In this document: one piece after another, positions 25,935-36,302 of the stretch
Numbering within the stretch: the stretch's first letter is position 1
Layout: the number at the start of each line of letters is the position of its first letter
Assembly (NCBI GenBank): GCA_029252045.1
Contig: JAQXCD010000012.1
Location: 1 to 56,732, forward strand
Direction: 5' to 3'
DNA from: Sulfitobacter sp.
Lineage (GTDB): Bacteria; Pseudomonadota; Alphaproteobacteria; Rhodobacterales; Rhodobacteraceae
Length of the DNA: 56,732 nucleotides
Made by a program: the position numbers and the translations under genes
The notes under the pieces: generated by a model
Told to the model about the DNA's origin: nothing
Databases searched by the model: none
The model's input: only the letters and a program-made list of their open reading frames with translations

Positions 25935-26150
25935 TCAGTTAAACAGCTCTTTGGGCAGTTCGCACAAAACAACGTGATGGGGCAGTGTTTCCAGCATGTG
26001 TTTGCCGTCTTCCGTCTCGCGGATGGAATACCCGTATCCCGCCAAGCGGTGCTTCCATTCGCGCGCTGACAGCGCTGCGGCGCGTTCGCGCTCTACGATC
26101 TGGATCACCGCGTCGGTAACAAACGCGTCTTGTTTAATGATAATCGACAT
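25935..26150 (-). CDS. Small conserved protein, function unknown
   Basis: This 71-residue protein runs MSIIIKQDAFVTDAVIQIVE to HHVVLCELPKELFN and has no membrane segment. AGGAG lies upstream of ATG 26150. It resembles small uncharacterised alphaproteobacterial proteins but I cannot name a family. It is convergent with the LOG gene, 15 nt apart. I considered an antitoxin-like role and found no partner. Confidence 0.6.
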   Translation of the reverse strand: MSIIIKQDAFVTDAVIQIVERERAAALSAREWKHRLAGYGYSIRETEDGKHMLETLPHHVVLCELPKELFN

Positions 26151-26345
26151 TGTTTCGCTCCTGACCAAGTTATCTCAGGAAACAGTTTGTTGCCTGCCGA
26201 TGGCAGGATTCCGCTGCGATTGTGGCGTAGCAGGGGCATTTTAGCACGCGGGGGTAGAAAGCGGCGATTTCAGCCTGAAATTCAGGTCGGAAACCTAAAA
26301 TCAGCGTCACTATTGTCTGTCATACAGCAACAAAGATTCGCGTTC

Positions 26346-27524
26346 TCAGTCGCGGGCAATTCCTGTTTCCGCCTCGATCTGGCGCTTTGACTTGCGTGCG
26401 CGCTCGGTCTCGGATTTTAGCTGACCACAGGCGGCCATGATATCCTCGCCACGCGGTTTACGTACAGGTGAGGCATAGCCCGCCGCGTGGACGATATCCG
26501 AGAATGCACGAATGCGGTTGTTGCTTGAGCGTTTGTAGGGCGCACCCGGCCATTCGTTAAACGGGATCAGGTTGATCTTGGCGGGAATGCCTTCGATCAA
26601 CTTCATCAGGCGGTGCGCGTCTTCGTCACTGTCGTTGACGCCGTGGAGCATGACATACTCAAACGTGATCCGTTCGGAGTTGGAGGCCTTGGGATATTCA
26701 CGCAGGGCATTCAGCAATGCTTCGATGTTCCATTTCTTGTTGATCGGCACCAACGTATCGCGCACCTCGTCCGTTGTTGCGTGGAACGAAACAGCCAGCA
26801 AACAGCCGATCTCGTCCGCAGTGCGCGCAATCTCTGGCACAACGCCGGAGGTAGAGAGCGTGATGCGGCGGCGCGACAGCTGGATGCCCTCGGGGTCCAT
26901 CGCGATCTTCATCGCATCGCGCACGTTTTCAAAGTTATACAGCGGCTCCCCCATCCCCATCAGGACGATGTTGGAAAGCAACCGCGCCTCATAGGTGCGC
27001 GTGCCGGATTTGGGCCATTCATCCAGATCGTCGCGTGCCACCATGACCTGACCGATGATTTCACCCGCCGTCAGGTTGCGCACCAGCTTTTGCGTGCCGG
27101 TGTGGCAGAACGAACAAGTCAGTGTGCATCCCACTTGGCTGCTGACACACAGAGTGCCGCGATCTTTCTCGGGGATATAGACGACCTCAACCTCGTGACC
27201 GCCGGCAATCCGCACCAGATATTTGCGTGTACCGTCCGTACTGACCTGTTTGGTCACCACCTCGGGTACCTCGATCACAAAATGCGTCGCCAGCTGGGCG
27301 CGGAAATCCTTGCTGAGGTTAGTCATCGCATCAAAGTCGCGGACACCCCAATTATACAGCCACTGCCAAATCTGACCCACACGCATCTTTGCCTGCTTTT
27401 CTGGTGTACCAATGGCTATCAACGCATCCCGCATTCCTTCACGGGTCATCCCCACAAGGTTCTGCGGCATCTCCGGCAGTTTGCGCGGGATGGTGTGAAC
27501 ATCTTGGGTGATTGGTGCGGACAT
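26346..27524 (-). CDS. rlmN: 23S rRNA (adenine-2503-C2) / tRNA A37 methyltransferase RlmN
   Basis: This 392-residue radical SAM enzyme methylates C2 of A2503 in 23S rRNA, and A37 in some tRNAs. The radical-SAM motif CTLTCSFC sits at about residues 132-139. The catalytic C-terminal Cys is seen in [13 protein letters not shown]. The start ATG at 27524 gives [10 protein letters not shown]. The monocistronic gene is flanked by a terminator for the neighbouring IalB-like gene. Confidence 0.95.
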   Translation of the reverse strand: MSAPITQDVHTIPRKLPEMPQNLVGMTREGMRDALIAIGTPEKQAKMRVGQIWQWLYNWGVRDFDAMTNLSKDFRAQLATHFVIEVPEVVTKQVSTDGTRKYLVRIAGGHEVEVVYIPEKDRGTLCVSSQVGCTLTCSFCHTGTQKLVRNLTAGEIIGQVMVARDDLDEWPKSGTRTYEARLLSNIVLMGMGEPLYNFENVRDAMKIAMDPEGIQLSRRRITLSTSGVVPEIARTADEIGCLLAVSFHATTDEVRDTLVPINKKWNIEALLNALREYPKASNSERITFEYVMLHGVNDSDEDAHRLMKLIEGIPAKINLIPFNEWPGAPYKRSSNNRIRAFSDIVHAAGYASPVRKPRGEDIMAACGQLKSETERARKSKRQIEAETGIARD

Positions 27525-27579
27525 GGGGGCGATTCCTATCAAGGGTTGCGCATCATATAGGCGATTGGTGGCACAAATG

Positions 27580-27607
27580 AAAACAGCCCCGCCATGACAG
27601 GCAGGGC
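27580..27607 (-). terminator. Intrinsic terminator after the IalB-like gene
   Basis: On the minus strand, an 8-bp stem (GCCCTGCC / GGCGGGGC, one U-G pair) with a 6-nt loop is followed by TGTTTTCATTT. It lies 24 nt past the stop of the IalB-like gene and upstream of rlmN. Confidence 0.65.
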
Positions 27608-27630
27608 CGCTTTATAAATCTGTCGTTTAC

Positions 27631-28161
27631 TTAGCCGCCGCAGCGCTTGGCCGCGTCTTCTACTGCTGCTGTGAACCCCAGCAGCGAGAACGTATCTTCG
27701 GTTTGCGTACCGCGACCGGAACGGCCTGTCAGCTTGGCATCTGCGCCGCGCTTCATAGACGCAATGATCTTGCTATCGTCTGCCGTGGTTGCAGGCCATG
27801 CCCACTCACCCTCGGTAAACAATTCAAACGCAGTACCACCAATATCAAGCGTGACTGTGGACCCACTGGCGAAGGGGTAGCCGCCGGTAAAGGCAACCTG
27901 ACCACTGGCGCCCGCGCTAGGGCGGTAAAATACCATCAGCAGTGTCTGACCACGGTTCACCGCAACAACACGCCCATCGCGCGAGTTTACGGATTGCTTG
28001 GGCGTTGACACACCCCAACACTCGGTCGGGTTATCCTCGACAAAGACGCTCCAGTCCGTCTGGGCTGCTACGCGGTTTGTGCTCTGGCTCTGGGCCAATG
28101 CTCCGGTTGCGATCAAGCCTACCATTACGGCGGCAGCCACACCTGTTTTCAAAAATGCCAT
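27631..28161 (-). CDS. Invasion associated locus B (IalB)-family exported protein
   Basis: This 176-residue protein has a signal peptide (MAFLKTGVAAAVMVGLIATGALA, longer than usual but clear) and a mature domain with WSVFVEDNPTECWGVSTP and TFSLLGFTAAVEDAAKRC, as in alphaproteobacterial IalB-like proteins. Periplasmic or outer-membrane location is likely. The family's function is poorly known; the name comes from Bartonella. ATG at 28161 is chosen because it starts the signal peptide. Confidence 0.78.
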   Translation of the reverse strand: MAFLKTGVAAAVMVGLIATGALAQSQSTNRVAAQTDWSVFVEDNPTECWGVSTPKQSVNSRDGRVVAVNRGQTLLMVFYRPSAGASGQVAFTGGYPFASGSTVTLDIGGTAFELFTEGEWAWPATTADDSKIIASMKRGADAKLTGRSGRGTQTEDTFSLLGFTAAVEDAAKRCGG

Positions 28162-28355
28162 CTGTTCCAACTCTCCAGCCGATCCGTTTGCCTCAATGCC
28201 TCGTACAAAACCACGCCGCGACCGCTTTTGGTGGGTCATTCTCTTGCAATGGTTTGCGTTCTACTCGACAACAAACACCATAACGCGAAATACGCGAGAC
28301 CTGAAACCCCGTATTGGCAGGTTTTCGCCCATAAACCCGCTAAAAGGAACCCACT

Positions 28356-29339
28356 ATGACCGCTCCCGCCCCCTTTGCCGAAATCTGGCGTGGCCCATTT
28401 CTGGAAAGCGTCCATTCCGGGCACGCTGTGATCTGTGATTCCACGGGCCAGATTATCGACGCTTGGGGTGATCCAGAGCGCGTCGTGCTGGCCCGCAGCT
28501 CATCCAAGATGATTCAGGCGCTGCCGCTGGTGCGGTCCGGTGCTGCGGACGCTTTTAGCCTCAGCACCAAACAGCTGGCGCTGTCATGCGCGTCGCATCA
28601 AGGTGCAAAAATCCATGTGGACAACGTCGGCGCGTGGATCAGCCAGCTGGGTCTGGATGATACAGCATTCCGCTGCGGCCCAGAAGAATCACGCGACCGC
28701 GACGTGAAAGAAGCGCAAATTCGCGCTCATGAATCACCCTGTCGCATTCACAACAATTGCTCGGGCAAACACGCGGGATTTCTGACGCTGTCGCGTCATC
28801 TGGGCGGGGACGCAAACTATGTTGCACCGGATCACCCCGTACAGCGCGCCTGCTTAGAGGCGTTTGAGGATGTGACACAAGAAACCAGCCCCGGCTTCGG
28901 CATCGACGGCTGTTCGGCGCCGAACTATGCCGCGACCCTACACGGCATCGCCCGCGCCATGGCGCATTTTGCCGCCGCTCCCGAAGGCAGCGCCGAAGTG
29001 CGTCTGCATGAGGCCATGCGCCTGCATCCCGAATTGGTAGCCGGAGAAGGGCGTGCCTGCACGGAGCTAATGCGCGCCTGTGACGGAAAGGTTGCGCTTA
29101 AAACAGGGGCCGAGGGTTTCTTCATCGCCATCATCCCTGAACGCGGGATCGGTATTGCGTTGAAAGCGGCCTGCGGCACCACACGCGCAGCCGAGGCCGC
29201 AGTCACAGCGCTTCTGGTACGCGTAGGTGTGCTGGATCCCAACCACCCCGCCACATTGAAGCGTATCAATGCCCCCATTAAAAACTGGGACGGCCTGACC
29301 ACAGGCGTGCTGAAACCCGCTGCGGGTCTGCTGGCCTAA
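28356..29339 (+). CDS. Asparaginase (PF06089, rhizobial type II-like)
   Basis: These 327 residues include ARSSSKMIQALPLV, LALSCASHQGAKIH, RIHNNCSGKHAGFL and EGRACTELMRACDGKVALKT, hallmarks of the ReAV/AnsA-like family that is unrelated to E. coli asparaginases. It would release ammonia from asparagine. The ATG is at 28356 after AAAAGGAACCCACT. It overlaps the convergent serB by 4 nt. Confidence 0.88.
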   Translation: MTAPAPFAEIWRGPFLESVHSGHAVICDSTGQIIDAWGDPERVVLARSSSKMIQALPLVRSGAADAFSLSTKQLALSCASHQGAKIHVDNVGAWISQLGLDDTAFRCGPEESRDRDVKEAQIRAHESPCRIHNNCSGKHAGFLTLSRHLGGDANYVAPDHPVQRACLEAFEDVTQETSPGFGIDGCSAPNYAATLHGIARAMAHFAAAPEGSAEVRLHEAMRLHPELVAGEGRACTELMRACDGKVALKTGAEGFFIAIIPERGIGIALKAACGTTRAAEAAVTALLVRVGVLDPNHPATLKRINAPIKNWDGLTTGVLKPAAGLLA

Positions 29340-30211
29340 GTCACAAATTCGGACGCCGGATAGCCCTGCACAAATAGCAGGGCTGTCAGGTCACCGAAAT
29401 TGATCCGCACATTACATTGCGCCGCCACGCTCGGCTTTGCATGCAAGGCCACACCCAGACCTGCGCGTGTCAGCATACCCAGGTCGTTGGCGCCATCGCC
29501 CACGGCAATCACGTCGGCGTCGGTTATGCCAAGGCCCACAGTGATTTCCTCCAGTGCGTCAACCTTGGCCTGTTTGCCAAGGATTGGCATGCCAACCTCT
29601 CCCGTCAGCTGGCCTTCTGCCATCAGCAGCGTATTGGCGCGGTTTTCATCAAATCCTAGCGTCGCCGCGACGCTTGACGTGAACGCCGTAAACCCACCCG
29701 ACACCAGCGCGGCATACGCCCCCTGTGCCTTCATCGTCGCCAGCAAAACCGGCCCCCCCGGCATCAGCGTGATCCGTTCGGCCAGTACCTTTGCAATCAC
29801 ATTCTCGGGCAACCCTTTGAGCAGTCCCACCCGCTCGCGCAGCGCGCCGTCAAAATCCAGCTCTCCGTTCATGGCCCGCGCTGTGATGTCTTTCACCCGC
29901 GCGCCCACACCCGCTTCATCGGCCAGCTCGTCGATACATTCCTGCTGGATCATCGTGCTGTCCATATCCGCCAGCAGCATCTTTTTGCGTCGGCCCGCCG
30001 TCGGAACCACCACCAGATCGACGCCCAGCACCTGACAACTTTCCCAAACCTGCCACAGATTGTCGGGCATTACCGCCAGCGGGAACTCTGCCGCCTCATC
30101 CGGTGACAGCCAGACAGCATCGCCGCCGCCCCACGCATTACGCAGCGATTCGACCAGCGCGGGATCAAGAGTGCGCGCAGTTGGCGCGGTGAGAAGGACA
30201 GCCGTGTACAT
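29336..30211 (-). CDS. serB: Phosphoserine phosphatase SerB
   Basis: This 291-residue HAD-superfamily enzyme hydrolyses phosphoserine to serine. The nucleophile motif is LLADMDSTMIQQECIDEL (about residue 85), motif II ALVSGGFTAF, and motif III/IV VIAVGDGANDLGM. The N-terminal ~80 residues form the ACT-like lead domain. ATG at 30211 starts MYTAVLLTAP. It is divergent from serC, so serA, serC and serB are all present. Confidence 0.93.
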   Translation of the reverse strand: MYTAVLLTAPTARTLDPALVESLRNAWGGGDAVWLSPDEAAEFPLAVMPDNLWQVWESCQVLGVDLVVVPTAGRRKKMLLADMDSTMIQQECIDELADEAGVGARVKDITARAMNGELDFDGALRERVGLLKGLPENVIAKVLAERITLMPGGPVLLATMKAQGAYAALVSGGFTAFTSSVAATLGFDENRANTLLMAEGQLTGEVGMPILGKQAKVDALEEITVGLGITDADVIAVGDGANDLGMLTRAGLGVALHAKPSVAAQCNVRINFGDLTALLFVQGYPASEFVT

Positions 30212-30289
30212 GTCAAAGTTTCCGATCAGCGTCAGGGGTGGTCGCAAAAAGTCTATAGGGCGGCGGTTTAGCCCCAAATCTCCGCTTGT

Positions 30290-30369
30290 GCCAGCCCGCA
30301 ACCGCTCGTAGAGCTACACGCGGGACACCCTTCCCCAACGAAGGGCATTTATCTGAGAGGATAGCATAA
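30290..30369 (+). ncRNA. serC leader (alphaproteobacterial serC RNA motif)
   Basis: Before serC there are ordered stems: CCCGC/GCGGG (30295-30299 with 30320-30324) enclosing GCTC/GAGC; CCCTTC/GAAGGG (30328-30333 with 30340-30345); and a last stem TATCT/GGATA (30350-30354 with 30359-30363) that contains the ribosome site GAGAGG. The published serC motif occurs ahead of serC-serA operons in Alphaproteobacteria, with its final stem overlapping the ribosome site, as here. The serC-serA order downstream also matches. The ligand or signal is not known. Confidence 0.7.
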
Positions 30370-31509
30370 ATGGCTATTACGGCACCGACCACGCGACCAA
30401 CGAATCCGCGTTTTTCTTCTGGCCCTTGCGCCAAACCCCCCACATTTGATCTGGCGAAACTGTCTGACGCGCCTTTGGGCCGCAGCCACCGCGCAGCACC
30501 CGGCAAAGCCAAGCTGCTGGAAGCGATCGAGACCACACGCGAGATCCTCGGCGTGCCTGCCGATTACAAAATCGCCATCGTCCCTGCATCCGATACCGGC
30601 GCCTATGAAATGGCCATGTGGAATCTGCTGGGCGAACGTCACGTTGAAATGCTGGCATGGGAAAGCTTCGGCTCCGGCTGGGTCACCGACGCGTTGAAGC
30701 AGCTGAAAATCGACGCGACAGAAAAGACCGCCCCCTATGGCGAGATCGTCGATCTGGACGGCGTGAACTTTGATAACGATGTCTGCTTTACCTACAACGG
30801 CACCACCTCTGGTGTGCGTGTGCCTGCCGCCTTCGACATTCCCGCAGACCGCGCCGGCCTGACGCTATGTGATGCGACATCCGCAGCTTTCGCGATGGAC
30901 CTGCCTTGGGACCGTCTAGATGTCACCACCTTCAGCTGGCAGAAAGTGCTGGGCGGTGAAGCGGCCCACGGTATGCTGATCCTGTCGCCGCGCGCTGTTG
31001 CCCGTCTGGAAAGCTATACCCCCGCATGGCCCCTGCCCAAGATTTTCCGCATGACCAAAGGCGGCAAGCTGATCGAGGGTATTTTCAAAGGCGAGACGAT
31101 CAACACGCCTTCGATGCTGTGCGTTGAGGATTACCTGTTTGCGCTGGAATGGGCAAAATCCGTTGGCGGCCTGAAAGGTCTGATTGCCCGCGCCGATGCA
31201 AACACTGCCGCGATCAACGCATTTGTTGAGGCGCACGACTGGATTGATTTCCTGGCCGTGGATCCCGCGACGCGCTCCAACACTTCGGTTTGCCTGAAGT
31301 TCACTGATGCACGCATCACCGATGGTGCGGCATTTGCCAAAGCTGTGGCCAAGCGGCTGTCGGACGAAGATGTAGCACTGGATATTGGCGCTTATCGCGA
31401 TGCCCCAGCGGGCCTTCGTATCTGGTGTGGTGCTACGGTCGAGACATCGGACATCGAAGCGATGTTGCCGTGGCTGGACTACGCGTTCAACGCCGAAATC
31501 AACGCTTAA
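30370..31509 (+). CDS. serC: Phosphoserine aminotransferase SerC
   Basis: This 379-residue PLP enzyme converts 3-phosphohydroxypyruvate and glutamate to phosphoserine. It is the alphaproteobacterial/archaeal-like branch (opens [18 protein letters not shown] [20 protein letters not shown]). PLP lysine in [21 protein letters not shown] at 30370 lies inside the leader-controlled ribosome site region. First gene of serC-serA. Confidence 0.94.
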   Translation: MAITAPTTRPTNPRFSSGPCAKPPTFDLAKLSDAPLGRSHRAAPGKAKLLEAIETTREILGVPADYKIAIVPASDTGAYEMAMWNLLGERHVEMLAWESFGSGWVTDALKQLKIDATEKTAPYGEIVDLDGVNFDNDVCFTYNGTTSGVRVPAAFDIPADRAGLTLCDATSAAFAMDLPWDRLDVTTFSWQKVLGGEAAHGMLILSPRAVARLESYTPAWPLPKIFRMTKGGKLIEGIFKGETINTPSMLCVEDYLFALEWAKSVGGLKGLIARADANTAAINAFVEAHDWIDFLAVDPATRSNTSVCLKFTDARITDGAAFAKAVAKRLSDEDVALDIGAYRDAPAGLRIWCGATVETSDIEAMLPWLDYAFNAEINA

Positions 31510-31569
31510 TATTCGCGCGGGGGCACGTCCCCGCGCACCCACCCCATTCTTATTCAAAGGACCATGACC

Positions 31570-33165
31570 ATGGCACCTAAAGTACTCATCTCCGACAGCC
31601 TCAGCGACGCAGCTGTTCAAATCTTCAAAGACCGCGGCATCGACGTGGATTTCCAGCCAAACCTTGGCAAAGACAAAGATGCGCTGATGGCGATTATCGG
31701 CAACTACGACGGCCTTGCTATCCGCTCGGCCACCAAAGTGACCGAGAAAATTCTAGCTGCTGCTCCAAACCTCAAGGTCATTGGCCGCGCCGGTATCGGT
31801 ACGGATAACATCGATAAGGACGCCGCCTCCAAACAGGGGGTGATCGTCATGAACACACCTTTCGGCAATATGATCACAACAGCCGAGCACGCGATTGCGA
31901 TGATCTTTGCAGTGGCGCGTCAGATTCCGGAGGCCTCTGCCTCGACCCACGCAGGCAAATGGGAAAAGTCCAAATTTATGGGCGTCGAGTTGACCGGCAA
32001 AACGCTGGGCGTGATCGGTGCGGGTAACATCGGTGGCATCGTCTGCGACCGTGCACGCGGCCTGAAGATGAAAGTTGTCGCCTATGACCCCTTCCTCGGT
32101 GACGAAAAAGCCGCGAAGATGGGTGTAGAAAAAGTTGATCTTGAAGAGCTGCTCAAGCGTGCTGATTTCATCACACTGCATGTGCCATTCACAGAGCAGA
32201 CAAACAACATTCTAAGCCGCGAGAACCTTGAGAAGACCAAACCCGGCGTGCGGATTATCAACTGTGCCCGTGGCGGCCTGATTGATGAAGACGCGCTGGC
32301 CGATCTGCTGAAATCCGGCCATGTGGCGGGTGCTGCGCTCGACGTATTCAAGGTCGAGCCCGCGACCGAAAGCCCGCTGTTCAACTTGCCCAATGTTGTC
32401 TGCACGCCGCACCTTGGCGCTGCGACAACCGAAGCGCAGGAAAACGTGGCCCTGCAAGTGGCCGAGCAGATGTCAGACTACCTGCTGACGGGTGCGGTGA
32501 GTAACGCGCTCAACATGCCATCGGTTACGGCGGAAGAAGCGCAGGTTATGGGCCCATGGCTGAAACTGTCAGGGCACCTTGGTGCTTTCATCGGTCAGCT
32601 GACGGACGAGCCGATCAAAGCGATCAACATCCTCTACGACGGTGTCGTATCCCAGATGAACATTGATGCGCTGAACTGCGGTGTTGTTGCTGGCATCATG
32701 AAGCGCGCCAATCCGGATGTGAATATGGTCTCTGCACCCGTTGTGGCGCGCGAGAAGGGCATCCAGATTTCCACCACCAATCAGGACAAGTCCGGTGTCT
32801 TTGACGGCTATATCAAGGTGACCGTTGTCACAGACAAACGCGAACGCTCCATCGCAGGCACTGTGTTCAGCGATGGAAAACCGCGCTTTATCCAGATCAA
32901 GGGCATCCAGATCGACGCAGAAGTGGGCCGTTACATGGTCTACACCACCAACGAAGACGTGCCTGGCATCATCGGTACATTGGGGCAGACTATGGGCGAA
33001 AACGGCGTAAACATTGCCAACTTTACCCTTGGTCGTGCCAGCGTGAAGGGTGAAGCGATTGCCCTGCTGTATGTGGACGAGCCGGTTCCGGCACCTGTGG
33101 TGAAAAAGCTGCATGACACGGGCCTGTTCAACCAGATCAAGCTGCTGGAATTCGACGTCGCTTAA
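31570..33165 (+). CDS. serA: D-3-phosphoglycerate dehydrogenase SerA
   Basis: The 531 residues (from ATG 31570, MAPKVLISDSLSDAAVQIFK) catalyse the first committed step of serine synthesis. Seen: GRAGIGTDNID, the NAD-binding GVIGAGNIGGIVCDRA, active-site His in VCTPHLGAATTEAQ, the ASB domain, and a C-terminal ACT domain (YMVYTTNEDVPGIIGTLGQT). An upstream in-frame ATG at 31564 is only 2 nt from AAAGGA, so 31570 (8 nt) is the better start. Confidence 0.95.
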   Translation: MAPKVLISDSLSDAAVQIFKDRGIDVDFQPNLGKDKDALMAIIGNYDGLAIRSATKVTEKILAAAPNLKVIGRAGIGTDNIDKDAASKQGVIVMNTPFGNMITTAEHAIAMIFAVARQIPEASASTHAGKWEKSKFMGVELTGKTLGVIGAGNIGGIVCDRARGLKMKVVAYDPFLGDEKAAKMGVEKVDLEELLKRADFITLHVPFTEQTNNILSRENLEKTKPGVRIINCARGGLIDEDALADLLKSGHVAGAALDVFKVEPATESPLFNLPNVVCTPHLGAATTEAQENVALQVAEQMSDYLLTGAVSNALNMPSVTAEEAQVMGPWLKLSGHLGAFIGQLTDEPIKAINILYDGVVSQMNIDALNCGVVAGIMKRANPDVNMVSAPVVAREKGIQISTTNQDKSGVFDGYIKVTVVTDKRERSIAGTVFSDGKPRFIQIKGIQIDAEVGRYMVYTTNEDVPGIIGTLGQTMGENGVNIANFTLGRASVKGEAIALLYVDEPVPAPVVKKLHDTGLFNQIKLLEFDVA

Positions 33166-33185
33166 GGCTATCGAGAACTGACCAT

Positions 33186-33218
33186 AAAGGCGCGGCTCCT
33201 GTCAGGGTCGCGCCTTTT
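33186..33218 (+). terminator. Intrinsic terminator after serA
   Basis: AAAGGCGCG (33186-33194) and CGCGCCTTTT (33209-33218) form a stem with a 14-nt loop and a T-run, directly after serA. Confidence 0.85.
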
Positions 33219-33232
33219 GCATTGGAGGCACC

Positions 33233-33979
33233 ATGACCAGACCTATTTACGCGATCGGCGATATCCACGGCCAGCATACAGAATTACTGCGGGTCCTTTC
33301 CCTGATTGAAGCAGATGGCGGACCGGAGGCAGAGGTGGTCTTTATCGGTGATTACACAGATCGCGGACCCGCATCCGCAGCCGTTCTGGACACCTTGATT
33401 TCAGGTGTTGCGGCGGGCAGAAACTGGCATTGCCTCAAGGGCAATCACGACCGGATGTTCAGCTGGTTCATGCGGGACTATCCGCAGCATGATGCCTACC
33501 TGCCTGTATACCTCTATTGGCTGCATGAACGCTTGGGCGGGGATACCACGATGGCGTCATACGGGGTGAAGATGGTTGAGACGGACCGCCAGACTGCTGT
33601 GCACGCGCTGGCCAAAGAGGCCGTGCCGCAAGCGCACGTCGATTTTCTGGAAGGGCTAAAGCTTTGCCATGAGAACGACGATCTATTTTTTGCCCACGCA
33701 GGTATACAACCGGGTGTTCCGTTAGATCAACAGACCGAGCATGATCTCTTGTGGATTCGCAAAGAGTTCCACGTTGATACCCGCGACCATGGAAAGCTGG
33801 TTGTTCACGGGCATACCCCCGTTGAAGTGGCCACGCATTACGGCAACCGTATCAACATTGATGCGGGCGCGGGATATGGTAAACCACTGGCTGCCGTGGT
33901 TTTTGAAGGTCGCGATTGCTGGTCGCTTACCGATCAAGGGCGCGTTGCGTTATTGCCTGTTAATCCAGCTTTCAGTTAG
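33233..33979 (+). CDS. Calcineurin-like metallophosphatase (serine/threonine phosphatase-like)
   Basis: These 248 residues have the full metal-site set: YAIGDIHGQHTELL, FIGDYTDRGP, LKGNHDRMF and VVHGHTPVE. It resembles the PP1/ApaH-like short bacterial phosphatases that may act on phosphoproteins or dinucleotides. GGAGG lies upstream of the ATG at 33233. It sits just past the serA terminator and is likely transcribed alone. Confidence 0.85.
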   Translation: MTRPIYAIGDIHGQHTELLRVLSLIEADGGPEAEVVFIGDYTDRGPASAAVLDTLISGVAAGRNWHCLKGNHDRMFSWFMRDYPQHDAYLPVYLYWLHERLGGDTTMASYGVKMVETDRQTAVHALAKEAVPQAHVDFLEGLKLCHENDDLFFAHAGIQPGVPLDQQTEHDLLWIRKEFHVDTRDHGKLVVHGHTPVEVATHYGNRINIDAGAGYGKPLAAVVFEGRDCWSLTDQGRVALLPVNPAFS

Positions 33980-34069
33980 CGACTGATGGCGCCGGACGAG
34001 GGCACGGGATTGAGTTTAGGGGCACAATAAAGAAGCCGGTTGGCGGAGGGTGTGGTCTCGGCCAATGGT

Positions 34070-35113
34070 TTAGGTGCCTGTCCAGTCTAGCACAACTTTG
34101 CCAGATGACCCGCTGCGCATGGCGGCGAATCCGGCCTCAAAATCATCAGCTGCAAAGCGGTGGGTGATAACAGCGGACACATCCAGGCCGTTTTCGAGCA
34201 TGGCAATCATTTTGTACCAAGTCTCGAAAATCTCGCGGCCGTAGACACCTTTCAGGGTGATAGCCTTGAAGACAATCCGGCTCCAGTCCACGGGACTTTT
34301 GCCGGGCGGAATGCCCAGCATTGCGATGCGGCCGCCCATTGTCATCGCCTCGATCATTTGATCCAGCGCGCGTTGATTACCTGACATCTCCAGACCGACG
34401 TCAAAGCCCTGCTTCATTTTGAGACGGGAGATCACATCGGGCAGATCTTCGGTGCGGACATCGACGGGGACCACATCTGCCACCTTTTGGGCAAGTGCCA
34501 AACGGTCAGGGTTGATATCTGTGATCACCACATGGCGGGCACCGACATGCCGCGCGACAGCAGCCGCCATGATCCCGATCGGGCCGGCGCCTGTGATCAG
34601 AACATCCTCGCCAACCAAATCAAAGCTGAGCGCGGTGTGAACGGCATTGCCGAGCGGATCAAGGATCGCACCTATGTCATCGCTGACTTCATCCGGCAGC
34701 GGAACTACGTTGAACGCAGGCAGCCGGAGGTATTGTGCAAACGCGCCCTGTTCATTCACGCCGATGCCACGCGTTGCAGGGTCGAGGTGAAATTTGCCCG
34801 CGCGGCTTTGACGGGAGGTTTTGCCGATCAGGTGGCCTTCGCCCGAGCAACGCTGTCCCAAATGCAAGTCGGCGACGTTGCGCCCCAACTCTACGATTTC
34901 GCCTGCAAATTCGTGACCCGTAATCAGCGGTACGGGAATGGTTTTGGACGCCCATTCATCCCAGTTCCAGATGTGGACATCGGTACCACAGATGCCCGTC
35001 TTGTTGATTTTGATCAGCACATCATCGGGGCCGATTTCAGGTACGGGGGCAGTGGTGGCCCAGAGACCTTCGCGGGCATGGAGCTTGGCCAGTGCTTTCA
35101 TCTGATTGGTCAT
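34070..35113 (-). CDS. tdh: L-threonine 3-dehydrogenase Tdh
   Basis: This 347-residue NAD-dependent medium-chain dehydrogenase oxidises threonine to 2-amino-3-ketobutyrate. The catalytic zinc ligands are present (GICGTDVH Cys, ITGHEFAG His-Glu), as is the cofactor loop [17 protein letters not shown]. Where E. coli Tdh has a four-cysteine structural-zinc loop, this protein has [15 protein letters not shown] with no Cys. ATG at 35113 overlaps the kbl stop (ATGA). Confidence 0.93.
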   Translation of the reverse strand: MTNQMKALAKLHAREGLWATTAPVPEIGPDDVLIKINKTGICGTDVHIWNWDEWASKTIPVPLITGHEFAGEIVELGRNVADLHLGQRCSGEGHLIGKTSRQSRAGKFHLDPATRGIGVNEQGAFAQYLRLPAFNVVPLPDEVSDDIGAILDPLGNAVHTALSFDLVGEDVLITGAGPIGIMAAAVARHVGARHVVITDINPDRLALAQKVADVVPVDVRTEDLPDVISRLKMKQGFDVGLEMSGNQRALDQMIEAMTMGGRIAMLGIPPGKSPVDWSRIVFKAITLKGVYGREIFETWYKMIAMLENGLDVSAVITHRFAADDFEAGFAAMRSGSSGKVVLDWTGT

Positions 35114-36297
35114 TGGATCACACCACAGACTTTGCCCGCAACCTCGAAAGCGACCAGCGCGCGATCCAGATCATCACGGGTGAGCGCCGCGTTCATCTGG
35201 GTACGGATACGGGCCTGCCCGCGCGGGACGACAGGGAAGAAAAAGCCACTAACATATACGCCTTCCTCGAACAGCCGCGCGGCCATATCTTGGGCCAGCT
35301 GTGCTTCGCCCAGCATCACAGGGACAATGGGGTGTTCGCCTGGTAGCAGGTCGAATCCGAGGCGTTTCAGACCCGCGCGCCAATAGGCTGTGTTTTCAAA
35401 GAGCTGTGCGCGCAGGGCATCCCCTTGCCTCACAAGGTCCAGTGCCGTGATACCTGCGGCCACAATCGACGGCGGCAGTGAATTGCTGAACAGGTAAGGG
35501 CGGGCGCGTTGGCGCAGCAGGTCAATTACGGGCTGCTGTCCAGCGATGTAGCCACCGATGGCACCGCCCAGCGCTTTGCCGAGGGTGCCGGTCAGGATAT
35601 CGACATCAACACCGGCATGCGCAGGCGTGCCCGCGCCTTCGGGACCGATAAAACCTGTGGCGTGGCAGTCATCGACCATCACCATGGCGTCATATTTTTC
35701 AGCGAGCTTTGATATTTCTGCCAGTTTGGCGAGCATACCATCCATGCTAAACACGCCATCCGTAGCGATCATTACAAAGCGTGCGCCTTCGTCACGAGCC
35801 AGTTTCAGTTGGCCTTCGAGGTCCGCCATATCGTTGTTGGCATAGCGGTAGCGCCGCGCTTTGCACAAGCGGATGCCGTCGATGATGCTGGCGTGATTCA
35901 GTGCGTCGGAGATGATGGCATCCTGCGGTCCGAACAGCGGCTCAAACAGTCCGCCGTTGGCGTCAAAGCATGCGGCAAACAGGATTGAATCGTCCTTGTT
36001 CAGGAAGGCAGCCAGCTTTTGCTCAAGCTCGCGGTGCAAATCCTGCGTTCCACAGATGAACCTAACGGACGCCATACCGTAGCCGTGACCGTCCATTGCC
36101 CCCTTGGCAGCGGAGATAAGTGCGGGGTGATCCGCAAGACCCAGATAGTTGTTGGCACACAGGTTGATCACGCTCTGGCCTGCGACCTGAACCTGCCCTC
36201 CTTGGGGCGAGGTGATCATGCGTTCGCGCTTCATCATGCCATCTGCATCAATCTGCGCGAGAGTATCAGTGATATGGGCGAGGTAGGCCTGTGTCAT
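35110..36297 (-). CDS. kbl: 2-amino-3-ketobutyrate CoA ligase (glycine C-acetyltransferase) Kbl
   Basis: This 395-residue PLP enzyme cleaves 2-amino-3-ketobutyrate with CoA to glycine and acetyl-CoA. Lys in [23 protein letters not shown] segments include [18 protein letters not shown] and [14 protein letters not shown] [19 protein letters not shown]. It is coupled to tdh and preceded by palindromic operators shared with the upstream regulator. Confidence 0.95.
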   Translation of the reverse strand: MTQAYLAHITDTLAQIDADGMMKRERMITSPQGGQVQVAGQSVINLCANNYLGLADHPALISAAKGAMDGHGYGMASVRFICGTQDLHRELEQKLAAFLNKDDSILFAACFDANGGLFEPLFGPQDAIISDALNHASIIDGIRLCKARRYRYANNDMADLEGQLKLARDEGARFVMIATDGVFSMDGMLAKLAEISKLAEKYDAMVMVDDCHATGFIGPEGAGTPAHAGVDVDILTGTLGKALGGAIGGYIAGQQPVIDLLRQRARPYLFSNSLPPSIVAAGITALDLVRQGDALRAQLFENTAYWRAGLKRLGFDLLPGEHPIVPVMLGEAQLAQDMAARLFEEGVYVSGFFFPVVPRGQARIRTQMNAALTRDDLDRALVAFEVAGKVCGVIQ

Positions 36298-36302
36298 GTG
36301 AA

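Noticed and set aside
25935..26150. Possible antitoxin gene
   Set aside because: No toxin partner is adjacent and the protein has no DNA-binding motif that I recognise.
26613..27560. 315-residue frame opposite rlmN
   Set aside because: Lies fully over rlmN, whose radical-SAM motifs are clear, and shows no domain of its own.
34020..34069. Possible terminator after tdh (TTGGC...GCCAA)
   Set aside because: The arms are only 5-6 bp with a long loop and no clear T-run, so it is too weak to list.
34487..35386. 299-residue frame opposite tdh and kbl
   Set aside because: Spans the ATGA junction of two well-supported genes on the other strand; no ribosome site and no homology.
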